A stretch of 20,405 bases of DNA from a virus: IMG/VR virus record IMGVR_UViG_3300042691_022026, positions 1-20,405 of that record. One strand, 5' to 3'. The stretch's first letter is position 1; every line of letters begins with the position of its first letter. Positions 7,221 to 16,421 of the stretch are shown here, in pieces. The position numbers and the translations under genes were made by a program. The notes under the pieces were generated by a model. It did not search any database and had not been told where the DNA came from. It saw only the letters and a program-made list of their open reading frames with translations.

Positions 7221-9053
7221 ATGAGCAAAAAAATATCATATACAAACCGCGATTTTGCTGGGTTAAGACAAGACCTGGTTAAACTAACCAGAGATTTTTA
7301 TCCAGATATAATTCAGAACACGAATGATGCATCCATTTATTCGGTTTTACTAGATCTTAATGCTGCGGTTGCAGATAACTTGCACTTCCATATAGATAGA
7401 GTATGGCAAGAAACCATGCTTGATTTTGCACAACAAAGACAATCTCTATTTCATATTGCAAAAACTTATGGTATTAGAATACCTGGATCAAGACCATCTG
7501 TAGCCTTATGTGATTTTAGCATAATTGTTCCCGTAAAGGCGGATAAGGATGATGAAAGATATGCCGGAATTCTAAGAGGCGGTACACAAGTATCCGGAGG
7601 CGGTCAAATTTTTGAAACAATAAGTGATATTGATTTTTCAAATCCATTTAATGAAAGAGGCGAATCAAATAGATTAAAGATCCCGAATCGAGCCGCTAAT
7701 GGTGATATTATTTCTTATACATTAACAAAGAGAGAACCTGTTGTAAACGGCGTTACAAAAATTTTTAGAAGAGTTATAACACAGAGAGATCAAAGACCTT
7801 TCTTTAAATTATTTTTACCAGAACAAAATGTTTTAGGTATTACCGGGATGATTCATAAAGAAGGGACAAACTTTGTAGCCAACCCAACAAATGCTGAATT
7901 CGCTTCCTCAACAAATAAATGGTATGAGGTAAAATCACTTATTCAGGATAAAGTTTTTGTACCTAACACAACAGCGGTTTCGGATAGAAATAATTTTAAG
8001 GCTGGTGAGTACATTACTGTTAACAACAAATTTATTAGTGAGTATACCCCAGAAGGTTATTATTATATAACTTTTGGTTCAGGAAACGTTGATCCATTAG
8101 ATAATTTAGAAAACTATATAACAAATACACTTAAAGTTAATTTAGCAACATATTTGAACAATATGTCTTTAGGTGCCATACCTAAACAAGACACCACGTT
8201 ATTCATAAAATATAGAATTGGTGGTGGTAAAGAAAGTAACTTGGGTGTTGGAGTTTTAAACAATGTTGAAAACTCGGAATTTATCATCAATGGACCAAAT
8301 AGTACTATCAACGGACAGGTAACACAATCATTAACAGTAACAAATGTTACCCCTGCTGTTGGTGGTGCTGACCAACCAACCATCGAGGAGTTAAGGGGTA
8401 TGGTAGCATATAATTTTGCGGCACAAAATAGAGCGGTTACACTTAACGATTATAAATCAATGATTGAAACCATGCCATCAACATACGGAGCACCAGCCAA
8501 AGTCAATGTAATGGAAGAAGATAACAAGGTTAGAATTAAATTATTATCATATGATGAAAATGGTAATTTAACTAGCATCGTATCTAATACTCTAAAACAA
8601 AATATATTAAATTATTTATCAGAATATAGAATGATCAATGATTATTTAGATATTGTTAGTGGTGAGGTTATTGATTTAAGTTTAGAAATTGATTTATTAT
8701 TGGATAAAAATCAAACATCTACAGAAGTTATTAGAGATGTCATTGAAGCAACAACATCATATTTTTCAATTGACAAGAGGAAAATGGGTGATCCTCTTTT
8801 TGTTGGTGAACTTATGAAGGAAATAAACAATGTTTCTGGTGTGGTTAACGTAATTGAGGTTAAAGTCTTTAATAAGATTGGAGGAGAATATTCAACCTCT
8901 CAGGTTTCACAAACATACAAAGACCAAACAACAAAAGAAATTCAACAATCCGATCTAACTATTTTCATGAAATCTAACCAGATTTTTCAAATAAGATTCC
9001 CAAATAAAGATATTAAAGTAAGGGTAAGAACACTAGGTTCGACTACATATTAA
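7221..9053 (+). CDS. Baseplate wedge protein, gp6 / baseplate J-like
   Basis: This 610-aa protein is the expected partner of the gp25-like protein and would form the ring of the baseplate inner wedge (T4 gp6 is 660 aa). The N-terminal helical part (residues 8-80), with YTNRDFAGLRQDL and FHIDRVWQETMLDFA, fits the J family. The diagnostic J motif is at about 380-412: GGADQPTIEELRGMVAYNF, then AVTLNDYKSMI, the GG-x-D-x-x-T-x-EELR...AVT-x-x-DY pattern. The C-terminal third (about 420-560) alternates strands and helices like the family's terminal domains. The insert between about residues 100 and 370 is larger than in P2 gpJ, as in T4 gp6. The leader is TAATATG without Shine-Dalgarno. Its neighbour upstream is gp25-like, the classical W-J order. 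Confidence 0.88.
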   Translation: MSKKISYTNRDFAGLRQDLVKLTRDFYPDIIQNTNDASIYSVLLDLNAAVADNLHFHIDRVWQETMLDFAQQRQSLFHIAKTYGIRIPGSRPSVALCDFSIIVPVKADKDDERYAGILRGGTQVSGGGQIFETISDIDFSNPFNERGESNRLKIPNRAANGDIISYTLTKREPVVNGVTKIFRRVITQRDQRPFFKLFLPEQNVLGITGMIHKEGTNFVANPTNAEFASSTNKWYEVKSLIQDKVFVPNTTAVSDRNNFKAGEYITVNNKFISEYTPEGYYYITFGSGNVDPLDNLENYITNTLKVNLATYLNNMSLGAIPKQDTTLFIKYRIGGGKESNLGVGVLNNVENSEFIINGPNSTINGQVTQSLTVTNVTPAVGGADQPTIEELRGMVAYNFAAQNRAVTLNDYKSMIETMPSTYGAPAKVNVMEEDNKVRIKLLSYDENGNLTSIVSNTLKQNILNYLSEYRMINDYLDIVSGEVIDLSLEIDLLLDKNQTSTEVIRDVIEATTSYFSIDKRKMGDPLFVGELMKEINNVSGVVNVIEVKVFNKIGGEYSTSQVSQTYKDQTTKEIQQSDLTIFMKSNQIFQIRFPNKDIKVRVRTLGSTTY

Positions 9054-9113
9054 TCTATTTTTTACTTATCTTTTTAAACATAGAAAATTGATAAGTTTCT
9101 ATTTATAGATAAT
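9054..9113 (+). promoter_or_regulatory. Short intergenic hairpin before the 1266-aa gene
   Basis: This 60-base spacer contains a 7-bp inverted repeat, ACTTATC at 9064-9070 and GATAAGT at 9090-9096. It may extend inward by four A-T pairs (9071-9074 with 9084-9087) across a two-base bulge. The flanks are T-rich. The stem is weak in G+C and has only a broken T run after it, so it could be a poor terminator, an mRNA processing or stability element, or chance in A/T-rich sequence. Confidence 0.25.
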
Positions 9114-12100
9114 ATGGTTCAGAAGCACAGAATTAATACTAGATTAAATACTGATAAGAGGGTTGCGTTAGAATTAAAACAGAACTACGACCTTCTGGAG
9201 ATATTATCTTTAAAATTCACTCAACAAGACGCGTACACATCTTTATGTGCCGATTATGGTGTTGTTTGTGGTAGAATATCAGTAAATAACGGTTTAGGCG
9301 TTCCTAATGCCAGAGTATCCATATTTGTTCCATTATCAGAACAAGATGAATTAGACCCGATAATTTCCGCATTATACCCATATAAGTTAACCAGTGACGC
9401 AAATTCAGATGGTTACAAGTATAATCTATTACCTTCCAGAAAACAACACGGTGGCCATGAACCAACAGGTACATTCCCAGACCAAGCGGATATTTTAACT
9501 AGGGAAGAACATTTAGAGGTATTCGAAAAATATTACAAATATACCGTTAAAACGAACTCATCCGGAGACTTTATGATTTGGGGAGTTCCACTTGGGGAAC
9601 AACTCATACATGTTGATGTCGATTTATCAGATATTGGTTGTTTTTCATTAAGACCCGATGATTTTATTGCCCAAGGGCTTGGCATAGACTCTTTTAAAAA
9701 CACATATTCATATAAATCATCAACAGATTATGCGGCGCTACCCCAGATTAAATCTTTTGAAAGAACAATAGATGTCGCACCATTTTGGGGTAACGTAGAT
9801 TTGTGCCAAATAGGGATAACCAGAACTGATTTCGATTTATCCGACCAAGGAGTAAAAATTGAACCAAAAGCATATTTGTTGGGATCTGTTTTTAGTGACC
9901 AGGGTAATAATACTGTTAATAAAAACTGTAATCCAAGATCCGGAATGGGTACCAAGTGTAGTTTGGTTACAGAAGAATGTGTTATCGAAGTTTTAAGGTT
10001 TACAACACAGAAAGATTCCAATAATCGACCAACATTAGAGTTGTATGAAATAAATGGCGATATTGATGATAGTGGTTCATTTGTTTTAAATTTACCGATG
10101 AACATGGAATATGTTTATACAAATGAATTTGGCGAAAATGAAGTTACAAATGACCCGAATAAAGGTGTACCTACATCAGCATGTTATAGATTTAGAATAT
10201 CTTCTAAAAACGAATCCTTAGGTAGAGTTAGAACAATCGGCTCATATCTAGTTCCGAATATTAGAGAATATGCAACAAGCGGTGCTGAAATTGAAAAATC
10301 TTACGCGTGGTCCACAAATTGGAATGATTATCCAACAGGGGCATTAAATAACCAAATCATTTTTAATAATATTGATGGTAGCTATTACCCACAAGATTAT
10401 TTCTATAGATTAAATTATAATAAAGTATATAGTGTTTCATCATTTTTAAGCTCATATGACGAAGCAACACTTGGGATACAAGAAATTGCACCAAAATCAG
10501 AAGACGATTGTGAAAGTAACGTAGTAACGCCTCCAGTAAATTTCGGTAGAAAAAATAATTCTTTCTCAACATTATTAGCAACAATAGTTAATACATTAGA
10601 AAGAATACTTTTTTATGCATTCATTGCAATTGTCCAAGTATTAATAATCCCCTTTCAACTTTTATATAATTTTAGAATTAGAATTAGGGCTTTTGGTACT
10701 ACATTAATTGATTGGAGACCATTTGGATTTTTTGATTCATTAGTTATTGAACCATTACAAAGATTTGGTACCATTCGTTTAGGTATTGCAATATACCCAG
10801 AATGTGAAACTTGTGATAACTTAGATTACTCTAATGATCCCCCAGATACAGATATTGAACCAGAGGGTTATTATACTGAAGTGGGTAACGGATCTGCATA
10901 TCCAGATAGTGTTTTAGCTAGTACGTGTGGTAGTGTTCTTGCGGATAATGATACATCATTAGCAACAATTTATTTAAAAGTCCCTAGTGGAATTGCAGAT
11001 TGTTCACCACCGATCAGTTTTTCACCAACATTATCCGGAATAAGTATAGACGATATTGTTAATTCTCCAGGTAGATATATCTTTAAAGTTGTATCAACTG
11101 GAAATTATGGTGAGTTAGATTTATTTACAAAAGAGATCATTGATGTCAGTGGGGTTACACATACACTATATTATTTTGATGATGCTAGAGAAGTAACTTG
11201 GTCAGGTGGTACACAACAAACAAACAATTTTTCATATAAAATATTTGATTCACAATCTTTAGTTGGTGGAGGGCAACCAAGCGGAGGTCTAAATTCTGAA
11301 TTAGAGGGAGGTTGTCAACAATATGTCACCGTCTATAAAGAAAGTATTGTTAGTGGAACTTATTGTGTTACAGACCCATCAACACCATATAGTGGATTAA
11401 CATCTTCGGACATAGTTGCTGGGACCACTTGTACAAGTGGCAAAATTGCAGTTGGTCAAGTTATTAGAAATGTTGATAATAATCCATGCGGCACATGTGG
11501 GACACACAGTGGTTATTCAGAATTTAGATATGGATTATTCACAATAGTTCCTGCGGCATCAACAAGCAACTGGGGGGTTAATTTTGATGCAATAACGGAA
11601 TATTCTAGAAGAAAACTTGTTGCAAAATTATTTTGTGGTGGAGTGGCAAATTATTCATTTATTGATAATTGGTTAACAGGGGCATTATATATGTTTCCAT
11701 TCAAAGCGAAGGTTAGATGGGATGATGAAGAAACATTAGATTTAAATGTAAGAAGAACAAAATACTGTTCCGATTTGGTTTATTTTAAAGCTGGAACTGT
11801 AGAGAATCCAGATAAGAGATTTTATTATAGATCAACATATTTCAATGGCACATCATTTAACAGAAGTATCAGAGATAACCTAGGTCACCCAACAACAATT
11901 GTTGATTTGGGGCCAAGAGATGAGTTTATTAAAGAAATATGTATTGATCCAGCAATGGACCCAAATTGTTCAGTTGTTAGAAATATTGGACCAACGTCTT
12001 ATCAAAATTTTAAAGAATTATTAGGGCTTTATATTAACTATAAATTGGATTATTTGGCTGGTGACGCAAACCCAAATTCGTTTTTTCAAAATGATGGTTT

Positions 12101-12914
12101 TGATTCGACACTTGGAGTAAGTAATGTTATGAATGGTGATATTTTACAGTTAATTTCTATAAATAATGAGGCCGGAATAGAAGAGTTTGATCTTCAAAAT
12201 AGAAGTTATGCGGCATATACCCCACAAGTTTTAGATATTGAAAGTTTCCCAGACTTATTTGATGGCGGCCCTATGCCAGTAAATCTTGTTTTAGATGATG
12301 GTAATGGTTACAGAGTAAGAACATGTCTAAATGAACCGGGTAGATTGACAGAATCATCACAAGAGATACCGTTTTATTTGTGGAATAAAGGTGGAACAGG
12401 ATTTGGATCTGGAGTTAATCAATCATGGAATTATTCCAGTATTGAGACTCAACCACTACAAGGAATGACATACGCATACAATTATACTGGTGATGCCTCG
12501 CATAAGTATATATTATTACCAATGACCACACAATTTAGTGGAGCGACATTTGAATATACCGGAGTAACACTTAACGATGTTAATGCTGATGTTGAAACAA
12601 CCGGAACAACACACACAAATTATAATAACCAAGAAGAAGGATTTAGTGTCTTAGAAATTGCAACGGGAACTGAGGATAATCCTTTAACAGGAACATTATG
12701 GGTTAGAACTGGTGACACAGGAAACTGGGCATCAATTGCGTGGACTAATGATGTTGATTTCATAATAAAACCAACAACAAACAATTATAGTGGAAATTAC
12801 CAAATACTTTCCACACCGTTTTTATTCTATTTTGGATTGAGACCAGGTAATACCGCGGTTGATAAATTTATAAAAAGGTTTGGACCATTAGGTGCATTCC
12901 CATCAACTGAATAA
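9114..12914 (+). CDS. Large virion (baseplate-associated) protein with carboxypeptidase-regulatory-like domains
   Basis: I do not recognise this 1266-aa protein as a named family. Residues 50-75 (GRISVNNGLGVPNARVSIFV) and 147-170 (TNSSGDFMIWGVPLGEQLIHV) together form the pattern of a carboxypeptidase-regulatory-like beta-sandwich, split by about 70 extra residues. A second similar unit appears at about 255-335 (LLGSVFSDQ, then DDSGSFVLNLP). Residues 497-520 are strongly hydrophobic (LFYAFIAIVQVLIIPFQLLY), long enough to span a membrane, followed by an Arg-rich RIRIRAF. There are about 23 cysteines, including CxxC at 564-567 and 792-795. The C-terminal third is Thr/Gly/Asn-rich, beta-type sequence like tail-fibre proteins. 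No signal peptide is seen. Its position between J-like and I-like baseplate genes points to a virion role. It is larger than T4 gp7 (1032 aa), and I see no convincing match to it. Confidence 0.75.
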   Translation: MVQKHRINTRLNTDKRVALELKQNYDLLEILSLKFTQQDAYTSLCADYGVVCGRISVNNGLGVPNARVSIFVPLSEQDELDPIISALYPYKLTSDANSDGYKYNLLPSRKQHGGHEPTGTFPDQADILTREEHLEVFEKYYKYTVKTNSSGDFMIWGVPLGEQLIHVDVDLSDIGCFSLRPDDFIAQGLGIDSFKNTYSYKSSTDYAALPQIKSFERTIDVAPFWGNVDLCQIGITRTDFDLSDQGVKIEPKAYLLGSVFSDQGNNTVNKNCNPRSGMGTKCSLVTEECVIEVLRFTTQKDSNNRPTLELYEINGDIDDSGSFVLNLPMNMEYVYTNEFGENEVTNDPNKGVPTSACYRFRISSKNESLGRVRTIGSYLVPNIREYATSGAEIEKSYAWSTNWNDYPTGALNNQIIFNNIDGSYYPQDYFYRLNYNKVYSVSSFLSSYDEATLGIQEIAPKSEDDCESNVVTPPVNFGRKNNSFSTLLATIVNTLERILFYAFIAIVQVLIIPFQLLYNFRIRIRAFGTTLIDWRPFGFFDSLVIEPLQRFGTIRLGIAIYPECETCDNLDYSNDPPDTDIEPEGYYTEVGNGSAYPDSVLASTCGSVLADNDTSLATIYLKVPSGIADCSPPISFSPTLSGISIDDIVNSPGRYIFKVVSTGNYGELDLFTKEIIDVSGVTHTLYYFDDAREVTWSGGTQQTNNFSYKIFDSQSLVGGGQPSGGLNSELEGGCQQYVTVYKESIVSGTYCVTDPSTPYSGLTSSDIVAGTTCTSGKIAVGQVIRNVDNNPCGTCGTHSGYSEFRYGLFTIVPAASTSNWGVNFDAITEYSRRKLVAKLFCGGVANYSFIDNWLTGALYMFPFKAKVRWDDEETLDLNVRRTKYCSDLVYFKAGTVENPDKRFYYRSTYFNGTSFNRSIRDNLGHPTTIVDLGPRDEFIKEICIDPAMDPNCSVVRNIGPTSYQNFKELLGLYINYKLDYLAGDANPNSFFQNDGFDSTLGVSNVMNGDILQLISINNEAGIEEFDLQNRSYAAYTPQVLDIESFPDLFDGGPMPVNLVLDDGNGYRVRTCLNEPGRLTESSQEIPFYLWNKGGTGFGSGVNQSWNYSSIETQPLQGMTYAYNYTGDASHKYILLPMTTQFSGATFEYTGVTLNDVNADVETTGTTHTNYNNQEEGFSVLEIATGTEDNPLTGTLWVRTGDTGNWASIAWTNDVDFIIKPTTNNYSGNYQILSTPFLFYFGLRPGNTAVDKFIKRFGPLGAFPSTE

Positions 12915-14674
12915 TGAAAAAGAAAACAATTATATTACCGGAGTTAAGATATAAAGAGGCTCCATCAGAAGATCAACAGATTGGTATTGATTTAGATAGT
13001 AGTGCAGAACTTCTTAGAGAGGGTGATAGAACAATTATTTTAGATTTAGAAGAACAATTTTCTAAAGAAAGAAATGATAGTAAAAAATATAAAACCTATG
13101 GTAAAATAAGAATGGTTTTTAGAAACCTTTATAAAGGCGTTGCACCATATGGAAATTTAGAAGAATATTTAGCATTAGAGGGGGATGGTTCTGATAATAG
13201 TTTTATTGGCTATCTACCATATGATGAATTTGCATTTATTAGAAGAGATACCTATAGACAAGATATTAGTATACCAAGCGTTAGTGGAACAACATACGGA
13301 ACGTATAACCCAACGATGGCAACACCCACGTACCCAAGAAATAAACATCAAAACATATCAAATATGGGCGCACCATATCATAACTGGAATTTATATTTGA
13401 GTTATGTCTATAGTGGTGATACAAATTACCCAATTAAATATACTCTTAGCGGAGCAACAAAAACTGAAGGTGAAAATATAATTTCATTTGTTAGCGGTGA
13501 TGGTATACCTTGTAGAGTTGAGGACAGAACAACATATTATAAATTAACCACACCAGTTGAACATGGATTTAGTGATAGTGAATATGTTATTTTTTCTTCA
13601 GAATCCTCAATCAGCGGAAAAACCTACTCAGTAAGTAGTTTAGGTGACGCTAAATTTAATTCAGAAAAATATGTTATAAACCTTAATAAACAACAATTTA
13701 GCGGGGTTACCTTATCTTCTCTAGTAACAATAAAAAGATGTATTGATCAAAATAATGTTACAGGAACGACATCAAATTACTATGTACACAAACATAAAAC
13801 TTTGACAACCACAGATAAATACATAATGGATAAAGCTGGGTTTGAAACACCAATTTTTGAAGAGGAAAAAAAATTATTAGTAGAAAATAGCGTTGGTCAA
13901 AATGATTTAATTGTTGAAAGAAATAGAATGGAGTCAATTATATTTGATTTCAAATCACCATTTATTTTAAGTGGGTTAACAAATAATTTAGATTTTACCC
14001 CAACAGAGATTTACCTAAGTGTAATTTTTAGAAATGGTTCGGGGTATTTTGAATACCCACCAAAAAATGGTTATAGATTTCATTTTCACGATAGTTGGAT
14101 TGACGATCATTTCAGTGGTAGTACATCAATTGAGAGCACGATACCATATACAACAGGTATAACTAGCGGAGTCACATTTACATATGGTTCGGCGCTACCA
14201 GAGGGGACAATTTTGACAGGCGCATTTGTTGAATATAATAGAAGTGAATTAAAAGAAAGAATTATATCTGAATCATTTCATAGAATTTCAAATCCAATAA
14301 CAATATTTGATCATGATCAAGACACAAATGTGACAGCATTTAGTGGTGCAACAGCAAATAATAAAATGGGATTAATTTATCAACCACATTACAGAATAAA
14401 ATTGAGAGAACTCTCTAGTTATATAGAAACATCGAACACAAATGACATTGATGGCCTACCCGATAATGCTGAATATTTCCAGGGTGAATCGCTGTGGAAG
14501 TGGAGAGATTTATATGACCATGGGTACATTGATGAAGAAGGAAATGGTGTAGATTTTCCATTTGTAAATGGGCAACATTATGTTAAAAGTGATATAAACT
14601 TCTATTTTAGAAACGAAAGATACTTCTTAAATAAAGCTGATGGAAATAAAAATTTAAACAGCACGAATTGCTAA
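12914..14674 (+). CDS. Predicted virion structural protein with tail-fibre-like HGF motif
   Basis: The family of this 586-aa protein is not recognised. The N-terminal 110 residues are charged and partly helical, suited to docking. The middle (about 205-262) carries a pattern common in phage tail-fibre and receptor-binding proteins: PVEHGFSDSEYVIF, a Ser/Gly segment, GKTYSV, then a strand. The rest is Ser/Thr/Gly-rich beta-type sequence with repeated S-G-x-T motifs at 179-182 (SGAT), 263-266 (SGVT), 401-404 (SGST), 418-421 (SGVT) and 477-480 (SGAT). It has only three cysteines and no membrane segment. The ATG overlaps the previous stop in TAATG, so translation is probably coupled to the 1266-aa protein. 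A baseplate or short-fibre component is the likeliest role, inferred from context and composition. Confidence 0.7.
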   Translation: MKKKTIILPELRYKEAPSEDQQIGIDLDSSAELLREGDRTIILDLEEQFSKERNDSKKYKTYGKIRMVFRNLYKGVAPYGNLEEYLALEGDGSDNSFIGYLPYDEFAFIRRDTYRQDISIPSVSGTTYGTYNPTMATPTYPRNKHQNISNMGAPYHNWNLYLSYVYSGDTNYPIKYTLSGATKTEGENIISFVSGDGIPCRVEDRTTYYKLTTPVEHGFSDSEYVIFSSESSISGKTYSVSSLGDAKFNSEKYVINLNKQQFSGVTLSSLVTIKRCIDQNNVTGTTSNYYVHKHKTLTTTDKYIMDKAGFETPIFEEEKKLLVENSVGQNDLIVERNRMESIIFDFKSPFILSGLTNNLDFTPTEIYLSVIFRNGSGYFEYPPKNGYRFHFHDSWIDDHFSGSTSIESTIPYTTGITSGVTFTYGSALPEGTILTGAFVEYNRSELKERIISESFHRISNPITIFDHDQDTNVTAFSGATANNKMGLIYQPHYRIKLRELSSYIETSNTNDIDGLPDNAEYFQGESLWKWRDLYDHGYIDEEGNGVDFPFVNGQHYVKSDINFYFRNERYFLNKADGNKNLNSTNC

Positions 14675-15489
14675 TGAGAATTTTATTTAAAAATATTGAT
14701 AACAGTTTAACACTAGGAAAAACAACCACCTTTTCTAACGATTTAGGTTGGGAGGAATCTTTTAAGGAAGCCGAGAGAGATATACTTGAAAGTATAATAA
14801 ATCCGGTGGAAAATTATGAAACCATCAGATATATCAATGAACCATATACAGGAGCAACAGGTTTAGTTTCTGATGTGTGGTATTTTTTCTATTTTATTGA
14901 TGGTAGCAATACATACGCGAAGGGGTTAGACTATAGTTTGGCGGGAATAACACCCAAAGAAAACGCTCTATTATTAAAACAAACAACTAAAAGTTTCTTT
15001 AGATTAGAATTTTATACTACCCCGAGTAGGGAGACGCAGAAATTAGTTTTTGCAAAAAACTTATCAATACCACTAGGTCAAAAAGTTTTTGACCAAAATC
15101 TTCTTGACAACATCTTTGTCCCTGTGTTTAATGGGAACAATTATCGAAATACCGAAAACATGTATTTGTTTTGGTTTGGGGATGATACGGTTTTTAGCGG
15201 AACATCATTTTACATGACTGCCAGATTTTTTAATGCTGATGATGGAACCATTACGCAATTTTTAAATAAGGATTTAAATGTGGATAATTCTGGGCTTACT
15301 GATGGCCAAAGGTTAGGTTCATATGCAGCACCAATAAAGTTCTATGAAATAGCATCAAATTACAATGTCGTTCCAGAAGACGACTTATATTATTGCGTTT
15401 CTTTTAGAAGAACTGATCATACATATAAAATAACTAGATGTGGCGATTTTTGCCAATTTTCTGATGGTACCGCAACAATTGTAACATAA
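14674..15489 (+). CDS. Predicted virion protein, 271 aa, unrecognised
   Basis: This protein is not recognised. I chose ATG 14674, which overlaps the preceding stop as TAATG and gives MRILFKN; a TTG at 14668 would add two residues but is less likely because two other junctions here use the same TAATG arrangement. The sequence is aromatic-rich (VWYFFYFI, MYLFWFGDD) and predominantly beta-type, with a charged helix near residues 25-45. The motifs YTGAT and FSGTS echo those of the neighbouring proteins. Three late cysteines (in YYCVSF and CGDFC) could bind metal or form disulfides. There is no signal peptide and no clear membrane segment. Its position suggests a baseplate-peripheral protein. Confidence 0.68.
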   Translation: MRILFKNIDNSLTLGKTTTFSNDLGWEESFKEAERDILESIINPVENYETIRYINEPYTGATGLVSDVWYFFYFIDGSNTYAKGLDYSLAGITPKENALLLKQTTKSFFRLEFYTTPSRETQKLVFAKNLSIPLGQKVFDQNLLDNIFVPVFNGNNYRNTENMYLFWFGDDTVFSGTSFYMTARFFNADDGTITQFLNKDLNVDNSGLTDGQRLGSYAAPIKFYEIASNYNVVPEDDLYYCVSFRRTDHTYKITRCGDFCQFSDGTATIVT

Positions 15490-15490
15490 A

Positions 15491-16396
15491 ATGGAAAAAA
15501 ATTCATATCAAATATTATGGAGTTCCGGATCGACTTATGATTTACCAATTTTTTTAGATTCAGATGTTGATGAACTTGGTGTTATGGTCGGCTTCGATGG
15601 CGATATCGAACAGGTTGAACAGTTATGTAATTTTACATACACTGCTAGCGGTTTAGTTTTAAGAGTATATAACACAACAAACACAAATAAAATAAATAAA
15701 GTTGTTGATGCAACATTTCAAATAAATTGGGGAGACGGTTCATCAGTAACTTCAATAGGTATTTTACAAAATAGCGGTCATACATACTCAACAAGTGGTG
15801 AAAAGACCGTAACCATTACCATGGATAGCCCATGGGGGGTTAAAAGTACTAGTAAAAAAATTAATTTACCATTACAACAAAGTGACCCAACAGACCTAGG
15901 ATCATTAACATTTGATATTCCGTACACAGAAATAACTGATTTCGTTCAAAATTATCAAAATGATTATGAATATGATACAACTGGTTATACAGGTACAACC
16001 ACATTTTTTGCAATTGGTAGAAGTAGAATAATTGAAAAACAAATATATGGTGGAACCTATACAGGAACAACAAATGGAACAACCACAATAAGTGGTGAAA
16101 ATTTTGCTTATACTGGTTACACGTTAGATGGGTTAGATTATCTGGACTTATCAGATGGAACAACGTATATTAGTGGTAGTACTTCTAGCTTTGTTTCTGA
16201 AGCTGAATTCACAAAAAAATTAACCAGAAATGAGCATTATTTGGGGTTTATAAACGAACCGATGATTTATTCGGACATTTTTGTGGAAAGAGGAAAAATG
16301 GGGGTATCCGAATTTAACCTAAGACTTGGAGAAATAGACAATCTAGGCGAATTAGAAATTTATGGAAATGGTTTTTTTAATGTGAAAAAACAATAA
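15491..16396 (+). CDS. Predicted virion protein with PKD (Ig-like) domain
   Basis: This 301-aa protein contains a PKD-type Ig-like fold at about residues 50-127. The diagnostic pieces are FQINWGDGSS (76-85) and GHTYSTSGEKTVTIT (96-110), matching the family's WGDGS...HTY...G...VT pattern. PKD and related Ig-like folds on virions usually mediate weak binding to surface carbohydrate or to other proteins. Residues from about 165 to 215 are a Thr/Gly-rich low-complexity stretch (YTGTTTFF, GTTNGTTTISG, ISGSTSSF). The C-terminus (about 240-301) is different, more charged, and may be a docking domain. The gene begins one base after the preceding stop (TAAAATG). A tail decoration or adhesin role is inferred; the PKD call rests on the visible motif. 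Confidence 0.75.
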   Translation: MEKNSYQILWSSGSTYDLPIFLDSDVDELGVMVGFDGDIEQVEQLCNFTYTASGLVLRVYNTTNTNKINKVVDATFQINWGDGSSVTSIGILQNSGHTYSTSGEKTVTITMDSPWGVKSTSKKINLPLQQSDPTDLGSLTFDIPYTEITDFVQNYQNDYEYDTTGYTGTTTFFAIGRSRIIEKQIYGGTYTGTTNGTTTISGENFAYTGYTLDGLDYLDLSDGTTYISGSTSSFVSEAEFTKKLTRNEHYLGFINEPMIYSDIFVERGKMGVSEFNLRLGEIDNLGELEIYGNGFFNVKKQ

Positions 16397-16421
16397 AAAT
16401 TATATTTATTAATAAAACAAT

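Noticed and set aside
9100-9107. TATAAATA (T4 late promoter consensus) on the minus strand
   Set aside because: No minus-strand gene follows it, and an A/T-rich spacer makes an 8-base chance match likely.
14668-14673. TTG start for the 271-aa protein
   Set aside because: ATG 14674 lies two codons later in a TAATG overlap that is used at two other junctions.
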